Counted from the stretch's first letter, positions 38,301 to 46,757 are shown. The stretch is DNA of 64,000 nt from JAMZMI01 sp039970095 (GCA_039970095.1 JBDVMP010000108.1:76063-140062), one strand, 5' to 3'. The notes: generated from the sequence alone by a model not told the origin. Numbers and translations are program-made.

Positions 38301-41136
38301 CAGAAGTACCGCCATCAAGTATGGCATAACCAGAATTGCTGGTGGTCTTACGAACGATCAAATTGTTAAATGGTGCTTTAGATGTGATGACAAAATCGTT
38401 ATTGTTATCAAGCTCACATACTACTGTACCACCAGTAACATTGAAGTTTCCAGGTGACCCATTGATAAAAATACCACCACGTGAGTTAGCATTGACTGTC
38501 AATAATCCGCCTGTCATAGAAAAAGTATTTCCTTCATAGGTAGAGCTGAAAGCATAGTAACTGGTACTTGTACTTCCGCCCGATACGTACACCTCTCCTC
38601 CAGATTGACGATAGCCACCCTGATTAACAGAACCATATATCGAGGTGCGAAACTGGTTCATCAACACTTTACCCCCTGTAACATTGAGATAACCATTTCC
38701 ACGAGTAGTGATTCCGCTGTTTATGCTGGCTGTGAGTGATCCTTCGGAAACCAAAACTCCTCCATAAGGCACTATGGCTGTACCTCCAGATTTGGTAGCC
38801 GAACCACCATCAATCCAAAGTTTTGCCTTTTCGCAAATGTTATAATTCCCTCCTGTGTTTAAGACATCCACATCAACATTAGTTGCTAATCGAACTGTTC
38901 CCTTTAACAAGCCTAAAGCATTGGTATTTGAAGTCAACTGAGCCGTGGATGCGTGAGACTGAGCAGCATACCCGTTCAAGTTAAAGTAAGAAGCATCACC
39001 AGCTTCTATGTTGAGTGTATAGGTGTCATCTTCTCCTTTGTCTATTTCTATTCTATAGAAATGCGTTGTGTTATTGCATTGGATCGTTTGATCCTCATTG
39101 TCATTCAGGAAATTGGCATCAACAATACCATCCGTAGCTTCTGAGCCTGTCACTGCGGAGGTTCTCTGCGTAAAAGCAACATTACCGTCATTAACAAAAT
39201 CTCCATAAAAATTGAATTGATGTCTGGCATCTCCTGAACCAGTGGCAAGTGCACCATTAGCTCCCACATACAAATCACCATAGAGGTCTATTGACAGGTC
39301 AGTAAGTGACACGTCATTTATTTGAAAAATACCGTCTGAAACGGTGAAGTCACCAACTAGCGATAAGTCACTTAGGAGTGTTACAACATCCGATGGGTTG
39401 TCAAGATTTACGATTAAGTTGTTGAATGTTTGCGTAGAAGTAACTTCAAGGCCATCTCCTTGTATCTCTACAGTTCCTCCCTCCGATCCAATAAAACCGG
39501 AAATATCTCCACCAATAAAACTCAATTCATCGGTAACGGAATTACCTTCTAATATCACTTTTCCTGTACCTAAAAGTGTTCCTGCATTGTGTCCATATGA
39601 GGTTCCCAGATGCAGTTCTCCTATGACTTCTATTTCGGCGACCGAGACATTATTATAATCCGCAGAGCCGGCCAAATCCAGCATGCTGATGGTTTTGCCT
39701 GATGTTATTACAACCTTATCTGATCCAGTAGGTATGACCGAGCTTGGGTTGACGTAAAGTGGTGTTGCCGCTCCATCTAGTGTCCAGGTAAGCGGATCTT
39801 CCCAATTTCCAGATTTGTAGGAATACCATACCTTTTGAGCTCCACCATCTAAAGGTGCTGTTGAATTATCTACAGTGGCAATTGAATAGTAACCGTCAGT
39901 CAGATTGGCATCCTCTACATTAAAAACCAAATTATCGTCGGATACATAAACTGAGGCTGTAGTAACTATATCATAGTTGGCTCCATTTCGTCTGATCAAT
40001 CTGTAATCAGCGGTTTCCTGAGGATATTGACCAGATATCACATCCCCGAAATCAAAAGCGAGTGCCAAATTCATGTTGCCGGTTTTATCCAGATACCAGC
40101 TCTTAGACCACCGCTCTTGCATCACGGCATTTCCATTGAGGCTATCTGTCACGATTGAGGCGCTGTGATTATTATGAGCCGCCATCACAAATTCACCACT
40201 GGCAAAAGTTCCGTCATACGTTTGAAGAGTCATCCCTCCAACATAAGCCTCATCATGCGTTTCTCCAGCATCATTGCCCACTCCTGCAATACCGACCGCA
40301 TAACCGCCCGGATCACTGTAAAAATCATTGGTAATGGTGATGCCATACTTTTCAGATAGATAGTTCTCTACCATCAGCCTTTGAGCACGGTTCAGTCCTT
40401 GATTATAGAGAATGATCTCAGCAATATCTCCGGCAAAGTAGGTCCCGTAGTTTTCATTTAAAGCCCCTAGAATAAGAGGTGCCGTTCCGTCGTTAATGTC
40501 ACCTGATTTACTCTGAGAAGTACCTGCTTGCACCGACTGTGAAAACATAGATTTAGACGAACTCCCATAGACGGCCGAGAAGATATAGTCTGTAGATGTT
40601 GTTATAGCTACTGGGTCCGTATTGGAACGACTATCTGAAGTTGTTCTGATATCGAAATTGATATAGTCGTTGGTATAGCTAAATACACTATACTCCTCGT
40701 TGCTACTGGAACTTTCCCTTTTAGAAATAATTCCTCTTGGCCCACTAAGTGCTGAGGATTGAAAAACCATGATTATAGAAACTCCCGGAAGACCACTAAT
40801 ACTGGAATTATCAGCTATGGAAAGATACCGTTCTGAACCATCAAACCGAACAACATCATAGCTCCCTGAGGCCAATCCATCATTTCTGAAAATAGGCAGG
40901 TTTTCTGCCCCCAACTGCCCCAGGTCATTTGCATTACCACTAAGGTCTGCCCAGGTAGTCACGCTGGCATCATTGGCTAGCGACAAAGTAGATGCGTCTA
41001 ACCACAATATATTTTGAGGCTGACCTCCGTTACCATCAGAATTACCAACCCCGCCAGGGCCATTTTGGGCACACAAATAATTAAATGAAAGTACAATGTG
41101 CACAGTGCACAGTAGTAGTCGGTGGGGTAATTTCAT
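32347..41136 (-). CDS. Giant (2929-residue) T9SS-exported surface adhesin-like protein
   Basis: Signal peptide (cleavage near YLCAQ), then a LamG/concanavalin-like domain (about 40-270) opening with ILWLDASTLS. A segment with NDFYSDPGGYAVGIAGVGND follows, as in large Bacteroidota surface proteins. About 2300 residues of Ser/Thr/Gly/Asn-rich repeats come next, of the type LxLxGDLTLxGG and VxGGTxxxxG, consistent with long beta-solenoids. Three modules carry an F-P-[VI]-G motif followed by YTP or YSP (FPIGTDQNSVRYTP, FPVGETKYTP, FPVGKGGRYSP). An Ig-like domain with LTWQTATEIDNSHFVVERS precedes a type A T9SS sorting domain (VYPNPGS...LIVRQGTNSKQSRLIIAD). Likely a surface adhesin; no catalytic motif is seen. 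Confidence 0.85.
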   Translation of the reverse strand: MKLPHRLLLCTVHIVLSFNYLCAQNGPGGVGNSDGNGGQPQNILWLDASTLSLANDASVTTWADLSGNANDLGQLGAENLPIFRNDGLASGSYDVVRFDGSERYLSIADNSSISGLPGVSIIMVFQSSALSGPRGIISKRESSSSNEEYSVFSYTNDYINFDIRTTSDSRSNTDPVAITTSTDYIFSAVYGSSSKSMFSQSVQAGTSQSKSGDINDGTAPLILGALNENYGTYFAGDIAEIILYNQGLNRAQRLMVENYLSEKYGITITNDFYSDPGGYAVGIAGVGNDAGETHDEAYVGGMTLQTYDGTFASGEFVMAAHNNHSASIVTDSLNGNAVMQERWSKSWYLDKTGNMNLALAFDFGDVISGQYPQETADYRLIRRNGANYDIVTTASVYVSDDNLVFNVEDANLTDGYYSIATVDNSTAPLDGGAQKVWYSYKSGNWEDPLTWTLDGAATPLYVNPSSVIPTGSDKVVITSGKTISMLDLAGSADYNNVSVAEIEVIGELHLGTSYGHNAGTLLGTGKVILEGNSVTDELSFIGGDISGFIGSEGGTVEIQGDGLEVTSTQTFNNLIVNLDNPSDVVTLLSDLSLVGDFTVSDGIFQINDVSLTDLSIDLYGDLYVGANGALATGSGDARHQFNFYGDFVNDGNVAFTQRTSAVTGSEATDGIVDANFLNDNEDQTIQCNNTTHFYRIEIDKGEDDTYTLNIEAGDASYFNLNGYAAQSHASTAQLTSNTNALGLLKGTVRLATNVDVDVLNTGGNYNICEKAKLWIDGGSATKSGGTAIVPYGGVLVSEGSLTASINSGITTRGNGYLNVTGGKVLMNQFRTSIYGSVNQGGYRQSGGEVYVSGGSTSTSYYAFSSTYEGNTFSMTGGLLTVNANSRGGIFINGSPGNFNVTGGTVVCELDNNNDFVITSKAPFNNLIVRKTTSNSGYAILDGGTSANGSSDPRTLAAQDLVILDDLVIENSSAAYVDFYGNATTTGFNGDFRANNVDIYLYGNIEEQAGALFTSGTNTITFEGEGTNRMIFDPASSQSLNNVTIDKNFYSSGVMVEDGNVTSAITLAGDLTLEGGKLFYQSFNIESQGNIYLADTIGQSGSTGKLLLSGSGLQTLTSDGGAVFNLELDNSNGADLSGDLAIRGTLTLTDGVFDINTDQLTLSNEVAGSGFGTTKMIQTSGNASDEGLSIYIDGGAATETVLFPIGTDQNSVRYTPLQASLSSIDNDGFITLKIADTELQTVDLSALSSNLLTYYWTIGHSGFEDGAIPNVDSYVFSASDSDDPDAGATPAGFNANFVPGKVLDELPYTRSQENTSDITGLDIVFDGSGSGFALENANYTAGDGTSNLFTGSPTIYYSRATNGNWWEWQETNHWSTDQTDKHIGAPVGAYPSTGDIAVVGSDYVNALTGGSYSQSGTGRHQIRIDNTVGDIDVAEIIFDSVDGGTAQNVSDMSRVRVRGNITLTAGVIRGDGEMVQDIGSSAAQTGTIVADMGEFVKDPNNGWFFWFQSAANVTITDRFDYPIFRTFGGFGTLDFSQDVTAKGAVIDNGTTLSATTNFNIDGQVSIGSNGAGTLEFPNVGSDILFECKEFVFSDDASNNISVSNSGSDTHTLCVRENIDLDQGTGFDLTSVTGAQVILQLKGEGKHSFSNNTGTVAELYRVIINKGSDTTSAFTFSDDFNLSGGAGYSTSDSLPIVIENGLLVLNNASIDITLANGGASFEIPTSGGLEIMQGQVGVSGDDTGVLLDGLLRISGGTLDLDDVGSNGNNFIEYSSSGSAEIEISAGELLVGSQVRRSLTATSGILKYRQDGGAVTLGINAAPESSRGVFEVVNSGSEFDFTAGTFTIVRGVNSTTVPSLLIEPESYNIDGSTIVIGNADTPSGSSSSMIGIKASIDLFNLEINNDSGNDPTALLYSRPLTIEGTLTLDAGATFNSNGFDITLNGDFVNDGTYVPSGNTTTFSAATGSQAYSGTGTSAFYNLEKSEGGTLNLSQDIFVDNDFMVLQGTVSHGSSAINVMGDVTIQSTVQTSSGSGIVFTGTKTQQLFGKSNVEIDLGRITISNSAGVEIPEGNGYTFTITDALRLSQGVLDIGGSLLTIGKNGIIEELSTFSTSNMIQTNSSFADNGVKKIFAGSEPSFVFPVGETKYTPLEFTTISSIDEDSYVIVRPANEYHPAVSDDIGTGDDETENTLQYHWVVKSSGLTNAASGSAQFTYDQSDVSVTGAFTESDYIAARLTTEEYQWDKAYAGTAINTINNTMTFPLDESVNFAGEYTAGIDNAFRDVPEYRSNGDVTFSSSTNWEVSVDGGTNWGVASTVPAGARVTVSSGDEVTVDDNNVRLLSTEIESGGRLIIGEDYYGTRLGEVSGTGTLVLQNEIFPSGNYENFLTCSGGELEYSSSNSYSILSGISNVRAVTLSGSGSRTIPSNSITICDDLTVDGPTLIKDSSNDFIVEGDLALNSGSVQLTSASAKMEVQGNAAFTAGSFVGFSGADVTFGGDLTLTGATFTSNDADFFFNGSGVQNITGAFNFRNVTVENTGAGLDLSSGGTFNVSGILTMTDGVIATDGSNKVTLTSTGSYSGASLASYIRGPVTKNAVSASATYTFPVGKGGRYSPVTISNVSSGGQNWTAEYFTSAVDGSVPTTAAFDDSDAGSGYNALTQIQANDRWNVTSSGSNTAFIKLTYGAHNSFPTTAEIRVTWWDSGDSQWENQGGIVSGNTSSGVVTSENAIHFSSQEFGMGNAPESALPVELIFFKAKLVEHKVELTWQTATEIDNSHFVVERSIDGKTFGRLAEVLGNGNTTDVHDYSFVDTKPYQGKSYYRLRQVDFDGGFAFSPLVYVFNDQTHTFDIEVYPNPGSLEEITLEWFTSDTVTPIQYSLLGLNGVVFVSEIVEASEVKTPIFSGSEVNIPDGLYLLIVRQGTNSKQSRLIIAD

Positions 41137-41273
41137 GGCGGATATATTTCACCGCTAAAATAAGAATTAAAATATGAACAGAAAATATTGAAAAGTTTAT
41201 AAACCCAAGCATTCGCTGAACCCTTGTTATCCTTCGGTGAAAGTATTGGTTCTCCTGGTATTTATACTAGCCA

Positions 41274-42131
41274 TCAATCCAAACGCTCGTATGTAGCAAC
41301 GTGAGTTGAGTCTGATCGCTCGTATTGAGCTTCAAAACTGGTTTGATCAAAAGATGTGATTATCATATCGCTGATGTCGCCTTCATCAACCTGCAATAGG
41401 TAATTGAAAAAACCCTGATCATCTCCGGGCACAGACACTTCCCCGATAAAGGCAGTGCTGTAAGACATGCAGGTTGTGTCAGTGGCTTCCAGCTCATCCA
41501 GCGAAATCAAACCGTCGGCACCAGACCTGCTGAATTTAAAAATGGTGGAATCGGAACAATTGACTAACTGACTTCTGGAACCGTCTATAGTCAATGAAGT
41601 CAAATACCAACTAGCAAAATCCCCTGATGTCGCTCCCCCGCTCAAAATTGCTGCAACCTGCCTTGGCAGGTACTCAGACCGAGTGGCTTCAAACGTGGAA
41701 ATTATTTCTTGTCCGTTCTCTGTATAGGTTACCGAAAAAATATCAGATCGAATAAACCTGGGTAGCATGAATGTCTTACTCCCTCCCTCAAACTTCAGTG
41801 AATCCGTAAAAACTTCCTCATAACTTGAAGCGCTAAATGCTCCGAAAAACGCAGTATCATAGAACAAACACTGATTATCAAAGGTCAACTTGTAACTGGC
41901 AGTAGAATCATCACTGATAACCTCGAAAACCCATAACACAGAATCACTGCAACTTTGAACCACACGACGTTCGCCATCCACAACAAGGTCTGTCTGGATC
42001 CATGTTTTGATCTCGCCCCCGGTCAAAAGCATCTCAACTTGATCCGGTTCTAGTTTTTTCACGATATCAGACTCCACACACCCAAGCGTGAACAGGACAA
42101 TGAGGACAATATAAAATAAGCTGCTTTTCAA
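41274..42131 (-). CDS. Lipoprotein with two internal repeats, coupled to tex
   Basis: A 285-residue lipoprotein (lipobox TLGC) of unknown function. Two similar halves share the order: LL/IL-[ST]-GG, W-x-x-T/S-L-x-[VI]-D-G, a CSDS motif (VVQSCSDSVLWVF and LVNCSDSTIFKF), then Cys-x-x-YxTAFxG (CLFYDTAFFG and CMSYSTAFIG). Each half may be a small beta-barrel with one disulphide, like lipocalin-type domains. The start is a TTG at 42131 that overlaps the tex stop as TTGA; no ATG fits the signal peptide. Coupling to tex is odd, since Tex is cytoplasmic. Confidence 0.75.
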   Translation of the reverse strand: MKSSLFYIVLIVLFTLGCVESDIVKKLEPDQVEMLLTGGEIKTWIQTDLVVDGERRVVQSCSDSVLWVFEVISDDSTASYKLTFDNQCLFYDTAFFGAFSASSYEEVFTDSLKFEGGSKTFMLPRFIRSDIFSVTYTENGQEIISTFEATRSEYLPRQVAAILSGGATSGDFASWYLTSLTIDGSRSQLVNCSDSTIFKFSRSGADGLISLDELEATDTTCMSYSTAFIGEVSVPGDDQGFFNYLLQVDEGDISDMIITSFDQTSFEAQYERSDSTHVATYERLD

Positions 42132-44383
42132 TTTCCGAATTTACCTTTCAACATCGCAAGTTTAGCCTGCAAATCTCCATCCACCTGACGTTCTTCTCTT
42201 TTTCTTTGAGGTGGGCTTGATTTCTTCTTTTGAGGTTTTGGGCTATTGCCAAACGGATCAGACTTCATGGATAGAGATATTCTCTTTCTAGGCACATCCA
42301 CTTCAAGCACCGTAACCATCACCTTTTGTTGCAGCTTGACAGCCTCAGCCGGGTCAGAAACAAAACCATCTTTCAGATGACTGATATGTACCAAACCGTC
42401 TTGATGAACTCCCACATCTACAAACGCTCCAAACTTGGTAATATTGGTAACAATTCCCGGAAGTTTCATGCCAATAGAAAGATCCTTGACCTCATGCACA
42501 TTGTCGGCAAAAGAGAAGGTCTCAAACTGCTCACGCGGATCACGACCGGGCTTAGCCAGCTCTGCAACAATGTCTTGCAAGGTTGGTAAACCTATCTCAT
42601 CATTAACGTACTTCTTCAGGTCAATCCTTGATCTCAGATTGGCGTCTTTCACCAAATCCTCCACCTTGCAACCAAGATCTTTAGCCATGGTTTCTACGGT
42701 CTCATATCGCTCTGGGTGCACTGCACTTCGATCCAGCAAATTGTTCGCTTCATTTATCCGCAAAAAACCAGCTGCCTGCTCAAAAGCCTTATCACCGAGC
42801 CTTGGTACTTTTTTCAAATCTTCTCGGCTCCTAAAGGCTCCATTAGTGTCTCTATAAGCAATTATGTTGTCCGCAAGCTGCGGGCCTAATCCAGACACAT
42901 AGGTTAAGAGTTGCTTGCTTGCTGTGTTCAACTCTACCCCCACAGCATTTACGCAGCTCATTACCACATCGTCGAGCGAAGACTTCAATGCATTTTGATC
43001 CACGTCGTGCTGATACTGCCCCACACCAATAGACTTGGCATCAAGTTTCACCAATTCAGCAAGCGGATCCATCATTCTTCGCCCAATCGATACAGCTCCG
43101 CGCACGGTCAGATCATAATCCGGAAACTCTTCCCTTGCCACATCAGATGCTGAGTAAATGGACGCTCCGCTCTCACTCACCATGGCAATGATGATGTTAT
43201 TGGGCAAGCCAACGGACTTTACAAACTGCTCTGTTTCCCTACTGGCAGTCCCATTGCCGATAGCTATCGCTTCAATGTTGTGTTTTTGAGCCAAAGCCAA
43301 AACAGTATGACTTGCTTCCTGGGTCTTCCGCTGTGGCTCATGAGGAAAGATGGCCGTATTGTCCAAAAGTTTGCCCTGTCTATCCAGACAAACCAACTTG
43401 CAGCCGGTTCTAAATCCCGGATCAATCGCCATGACAGCTTTTTGTCCAAGTGGTGCGGACATGAGCAATTGTTTCAGGTTTTCAGAAAAAACTCCAATCG
43501 CTTCAAGATCAGCTCTTTTCTTTGATTCAAGTCTAATTTCGGTTTCTATACTTGGTTTTATCAGACGCTTGTATGAATCCTTAACAGCCAGCTCAACCTG
43601 ACCGGCAGCATCATTCGACGACTTTACAAACTGCCGATTGAGCAAGCCAATCGCCTGATCCTCATCTGGAGCAATGTCCATAGAGAGCACTCCTTCCTTC
43701 TCCGCCCTCCTAATGGCCAAAAGTCGGTGAGATGGAATGTCTTTTATCGACTCTTGCCACTCAAAGTAATCCTTGTACTTTGCTCCAGCATCTTCCTTAC
43801 CTTTCATCACTTTAGACACAATCACTCCTTCTGTTTGGAATAGCGATCTCACTTTCTTTCGCGTATCAGCATCTTCACTTACCCATTCGGCAATGATATC
43901 TCGCGCTCCCTGCAAGGCCTCTTCTTCACTGGCCACCTCTTTTTCTTCGTTGATAAATTTTGCTGCCTCCAGTACAGCGTCAATGTTGCCCTGTTCGAAA
44001 ACCAACTTTGCCAGTGGCTCTAATCCTTTTTCCTTGGCTACAGATGCCTTTGTCTTCCGCTTAGGTTTGTAAGGCAAATACAAATCTTCCAGCACCGACA
44101 TTGTTTCCGCAGCATCTATCTTGGATTTAAGCTCAGGTGTTAGCTTGCCTTGCTCGTCTATTGACTTCAAGATGGCATCACGCCTTTTATCCAAATCTCT
44201 CAACTGACTGAGTCTGTCCCTTACCCCAGCTACTTGCACTTCATCCATGGTACCTGTTACTTCTTTCCTATATCTTGAAATAAAAGGCACAGTGGATCCA
44301 TCATCAAAAAGGTCAATGACCGCCTGCACATGGCGCGACTGTAATGAAAGTTCCTGAGCTATCTTAGCTGCGTAGTTAATCAT
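42128..44383 (-). CDS. tex: Tex-family S1 RNA-binding transcription accessory protein
   Basis: A 751-residue Tex protein. In order: N-terminal helical HTH region (QELSLQSRHVQAVIDLFDDGSTVPFISRYRKE), YqgF/RuvX-like domain (about 320-420, VMAIDPGFRTGCK), helix-hairpin-helix modules (about 490-560, LTYVSGLGPQLADNI and LKKVPRLGDKAFEQAAG), and a C-terminal S1 domain (about 645-715, GIVTNITKFGAFVDVGVHQDGLVHIS). The C-terminal tail is basic. Tex proteins bind nucleic acid and affect transcription and virulence gene expression in several bacteria; the exact role is open. Promoter at 44487-44494. Confidence 0.95.
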   Translation of the reverse strand: MINYAAKIAQELSLQSRHVQAVIDLFDDGSTVPFISRYRKEVTGTMDEVQVAGVRDRLSQLRDLDKRRDAILKSIDEQGKLTPELKSKIDAAETMSVLEDLYLPYKPKRKTKASVAKEKGLEPLAKLVFEQGNIDAVLEAAKFINEEKEVASEEEALQGARDIIAEWVSEDADTRKKVRSLFQTEGVIVSKVMKGKEDAGAKYKDYFEWQESIKDIPSHRLLAIRRAEKEGVLSMDIAPDEDQAIGLLNRQFVKSSNDAAGQVELAVKDSYKRLIKPSIETEIRLESKKRADLEAIGVFSENLKQLLMSAPLGQKAVMAIDPGFRTGCKLVCLDRQGKLLDNTAIFPHEPQRKTQEASHTVLALAQKHNIEAIAIGNGTASRETEQFVKSVGLPNNIIIAMVSESGASIYSASDVAREEFPDYDLTVRGAVSIGRRMMDPLAELVKLDAKSIGVGQYQHDVDQNALKSSLDDVVMSCVNAVGVELNTASKQLLTYVSGLGPQLADNIIAYRDTNGAFRSREDLKKVPRLGDKAFEQAAGFLRINEANNLLDRSAVHPERYETVETMAKDLGCKVEDLVKDANLRSRIDLKKYVNDEIGLPTLQDIVAELAKPGRDPREQFETFSFADNVHEVKDLSIGMKLPGIVTNITKFGAFVDVGVHQDGLVHISHLKDGFVSDPAEAVKLQQKVMVTVLEVDVPRKRISLSMKSDPFGNSPKPQKKKSSPPQRKREERQVDGDLQAKLAMLKGKFGN

Positions 44384-44461
44384 GCTGTATTAATATATTT
44401 CTATGAAAATTGCCTTACAAAAGTTATTGACAATTGATTATCAGATAGTTACTTGTTAACT

Positions 44462-44494
44462 CCAATATTTATCAGATATTGGGCGTCAAAATTA
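44462..44494 (-). promoter_or_regulatory. tex promoter and 5'-leader hairpin
   Basis: TAATTTTG (44487-44494, minus strand) fits the -7 form TAnnTTTG. Just downstream, in the expected mRNA start, CCAATAT (44462-44468) and ATATTGG (44476-44482) pair, placing a hairpin at the very 5' end. The 12-nt string TTTGACGCCCAA at the start site is also found at the dnaN promoter. Confidence 0.5.
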
Positions 44495-44560
44495 GAAGTC
44501 TTGGGATTTATTTCGATAGGATTTCGTTAGTAAAATGGAATAAAAATTTGCAAACGGTAA

Positions 44561-45130
44561 ATGGCTAAGAAATCAAAAAAAAGAGAGATCATCGAATGGG
44601 TAATACTTTTGACTGTGGCAGGAACCCTATATATCACCGGATACCATACGGAGGTGATAGGTCTGGTCCAGAGAGCCGCACTTTCAACCGGGCTATTTAA
44701 GCCTGACACAGAACCTGAGAGTGAAGTCAATGCTGATTATGATTTTACGCTAGTCAATGCAGCAGGCAGGGAAATTGATTTTTCTGAATTCAAAGGACAA
44801 ACAGTCTTTTTGAATTTTTGGGCCACATGGTGTCCTCCTTGTGTTGCTGAAATGCCCGACATTCAAAGTTTGTATGAGAAGACAGGTCAGGAGGTAGCAT
44901 TTGTGATGATATCAGTGGATAAAAATAAATTCAAAGCAAAGGAGTTCGTTCAGAACAAAGAATATGACTTCCCAGTATATTTCCTCAAATCGGGACCACC
45001 ATCTGTCTATAATGCCCGTTCTATCCCGACCACCTATATCATTTCGTCAGAGGGTAAAATCGTAGGTGAGCGACACGGCATGGCCAAGTACGACTCTGAG
45101 GAATTCAGAAATTTCTTGCTCAGCCTATAA
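44561..45130 (+). CDS. TlpA-like membrane-anchored thioredoxin-fold protein
   Basis: A 189-residue protein with a basic start and one N-terminal membrane helix (about residues 11-28), then a thioredoxin fold facing the periplasm. The active site is WATWCPPC (C91, C94), and the cis-Pro is in the RSIPTTYII segment. Such TlpA/ResA proteins reduce disulphides in the periplasm, for example in cytochrome c maturation. No cytochrome genes are near, so the partner is unknown. The 3' end overlaps the convergent glycerate kinase gene by 6 nt. Confidence 0.9.
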   Translation: MAKKSKKREIIEWVILLTVAGTLYITGYHTEVIGLVQRAALSTGLFKPDTEPESEVNADYDFTLVNAAGREIDFSEFKGQTVFLNFWATWCPPCVAEMPDIQSLYEKTGQEVAFVMISVDKNKFKAKEFVQNKEYDFPVYFLKSGPPSVYNARSIPTTYIISSEGKIVGERHGMAKYDSEEFRNFLLSL

Positions 45131-46243
45131 CCTACCTGCAAGTTTAATAGCAGCTAACTCAAGATTTTTTCGGGTATTCTTGATTGAGTCTTCCAGACTT
45201 TCACTTGATTGATTGATGGCAACAATCTCATCAAATGGCTCAATAGAGCCATCTGTTAATTCTGTTGCTCCACAAAACCCTATGACTCTTTTGCCTGCTT
45301 TTTTGGCTTCCACCGCGACAAGTCCGGGACCTTTCCCTGAGAGTGTTTGTCCATCTATTTTACCCTCTCCGGTTATCACTATATCAGCAAAATTCAGCTT
45401 ATCTCTAAACCCACTCACATCTAAAATAAAATTCGCCCCGTCAATCAGGTCAGCCCCCAGCACTCCGTGCAAAACTGCAGCAACGCCTCCCGCCGCTCCT
45501 CCGTGTTTCAACTTTTGTATATCCAATCCGAAATCTTTTTTTATGACATCAGAAAGATGTGTAAGTGCGTCTTCAAGTTTTAGAACATCATTTTGATTGG
45601 CCCCTTTTTGTGGTGCGAACACTTCAGCGCTTCCTTCCGATCCTAGCAGCGGGTTTTCCACATCGCATAAAATTTTCATGCTGACACCCTTTAAAATCTC
45701 CTCCACTTCTCTAATATCCACCCCATCAATTTCCAAAATCCTTGAAGGGTTTAAGCCGTTCAACACTTTCCCATATCTATCCAAGAACTTGACTCCAACT
45801 CCCTCCAGTAAACCAACCGCACCATCTATGGATGCACTACCCCCAATGGTGAGATAAACATCCTTTGGTGATCGCCGCAAGACTTCCTTTAGAATCAGGC
45901 CCGTGCCGTAAGTACTGGCCTTCCATGGGTTCAACTCATCCTTGCCGAGATGCCTAATCCCGGATGCTTCGGCCAGCTCTATCAGAGCTGTGTTACTGGA
46001 CTCTGACCAGCCATACCTTGCTACCAAAGGTCGGCCCAGTGCGTCAACGGTATCCACTGAAATCAAGTCTCCAGAGAAATATGAAGCAGCAATAGGCAGA
46101 GTTCCATCTCCACCATCAGCGATAGGACAAATCTCTAAGTCCACACTTAGCTTACCTTGTGCAAGGCCACTCTCAAGCGAGCGAGCCACTTCAAATGCAT
46201 CAAGTGAACCTTTGAAAGTATTCGGAGCAATTAAAATTTTCAT
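45125..46243 (-). CDS. Glycerate kinase
   Basis: A 372-residue enzyme of the GarK/GlxK family that phosphorylates D-glycerate (to 2-phosphoglycerate in this family). Motifs are MKILIAPNTFKGSLDAFEVA at the N-terminus, CPIADGGDGTL, YLTIGGSASIDGAVG, GGAAGGVAA and VITGEGKIDGQTLSGKGP. The ATG at 46243 matches the family start; a longer frame would add 35 residues not typical of the family. It may be expressed with the phosphatase gene 43 nt upstream. Confidence 0.93.
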   Translation of the reverse strand: MKILIAPNTFKGSLDAFEVARSLESGLAQGKLSVDLEICPIADGGDGTLPIAASYFSGDLISVDTVDALGRPLVARYGWSESSNTALIELAEASGIRHLGKDELNPWKASTYGTGLILKEVLRRSPKDVYLTIGGSASIDGAVGLLEGVGVKFLDRYGKVLNGLNPSRILEIDGVDIREVEEILKGVSMKILCDVENPLLGSEGSAEVFAPQKGANQNDVLKLEDALTHLSDVIKKDFGLDIQKLKHGGAAGGVAAVLHGVLGADLIDGANFILDVSGFRDKLNFADIVITGEGKIDGQTLSGKGPGLVAVEAKKAGKRVIGFCGATELTDGSIEPFDEIVAINQSSESLEDSIKNTRKNLELAAIKLAGRL

Positions 46244-46286
46244 TTTTGAATATAAACAATGGACACTGCCATCATGGTATCGTTTT

Positions 46287-46757
46287 TTAATTGACCACTC
46301 CGCAGCTGCCCTGAGATAATTGTGACCAATCACCCATACCAAACTCAAGTTTTACCAGCTGACCGGGCAACATATTACCTACTATTTCTCCTGACAAGTA
46401 TTCTGCCAGATAAGTAATTCCTGGATTATGGCCTATTAGAAGAATGCTCATTAAATTCTTGTCCGACTCACAAAGCAGCTCAAACAACGTTCGAACTGAT
46501 GCCTCATAGATATCTTCTCGAAACTCTACTTCCAGATTTTTCTTCAATGCCTCCGACAGGTGCTGAAAAGTCTGACGAGTACGATCTGAACTGCTACAAT
46601 ATGTCAGGTCAACATCAAAACCCGCATCACCCATCTTAGCTCCAAGCGTTCTGATTTGTGTGCTTCCTTTGGAGGTAAGGGATCTCTCCATGTCGTCCAT
46701 TCCCTGTTCTGGGTAGATTGCCTCGCCATGACGTAGAAGAAAAATTTTTCTAACCAT
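46287..46757 (-). CDS. SixA-like histidine phosphatase
   Basis: A 156-residue member of the histidine phosphatase superfamily, SixA branch. The catalytic LRHGEA motif (H10) opens the protein; a SSSDRTRQTF arginine segment and the second catalytic His in LLIGHNPGITYLA follow. SixA removes phosphate from histidine in phosphorelay or phosphotransferase proteins. This branch in Bacteroidota is uncharacterised, so the substrate is inferred from family only. Confidence 0.88.
   Translation of the reverse strand: MVRKIFLLRHGEAIYPEQGMDDMERSLTSKGSTQIRTLGAKMGDAGFDVDLTYCSSSDRTRQTFQHLSEALKKNLEVEFREDIYEASVRTLFELLCESDKNLMSILLIGHNPGITYLAEYLSGEIVGNMLPGQLVKLEFGMGDWSQLSQGSCGVVN

Noticed and set aside
33599..39658. 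Several plus-strand reading frames of 60-115 codons opposite the giant surface protein
   Set aside because: They are rich in Ser, Pro and Thr because they mirror the Gly/Ser/Thr-rich repeats on the other strand. None has a promoter or recognised domain.
45125..46348. Longer start for glycerate kinase at 46348
   Set aside because: The extra 35 residues do not belong to the family and overlap the phosphatase gene. MKILIAPNTFKGS at 46243 is the usual N-terminus.
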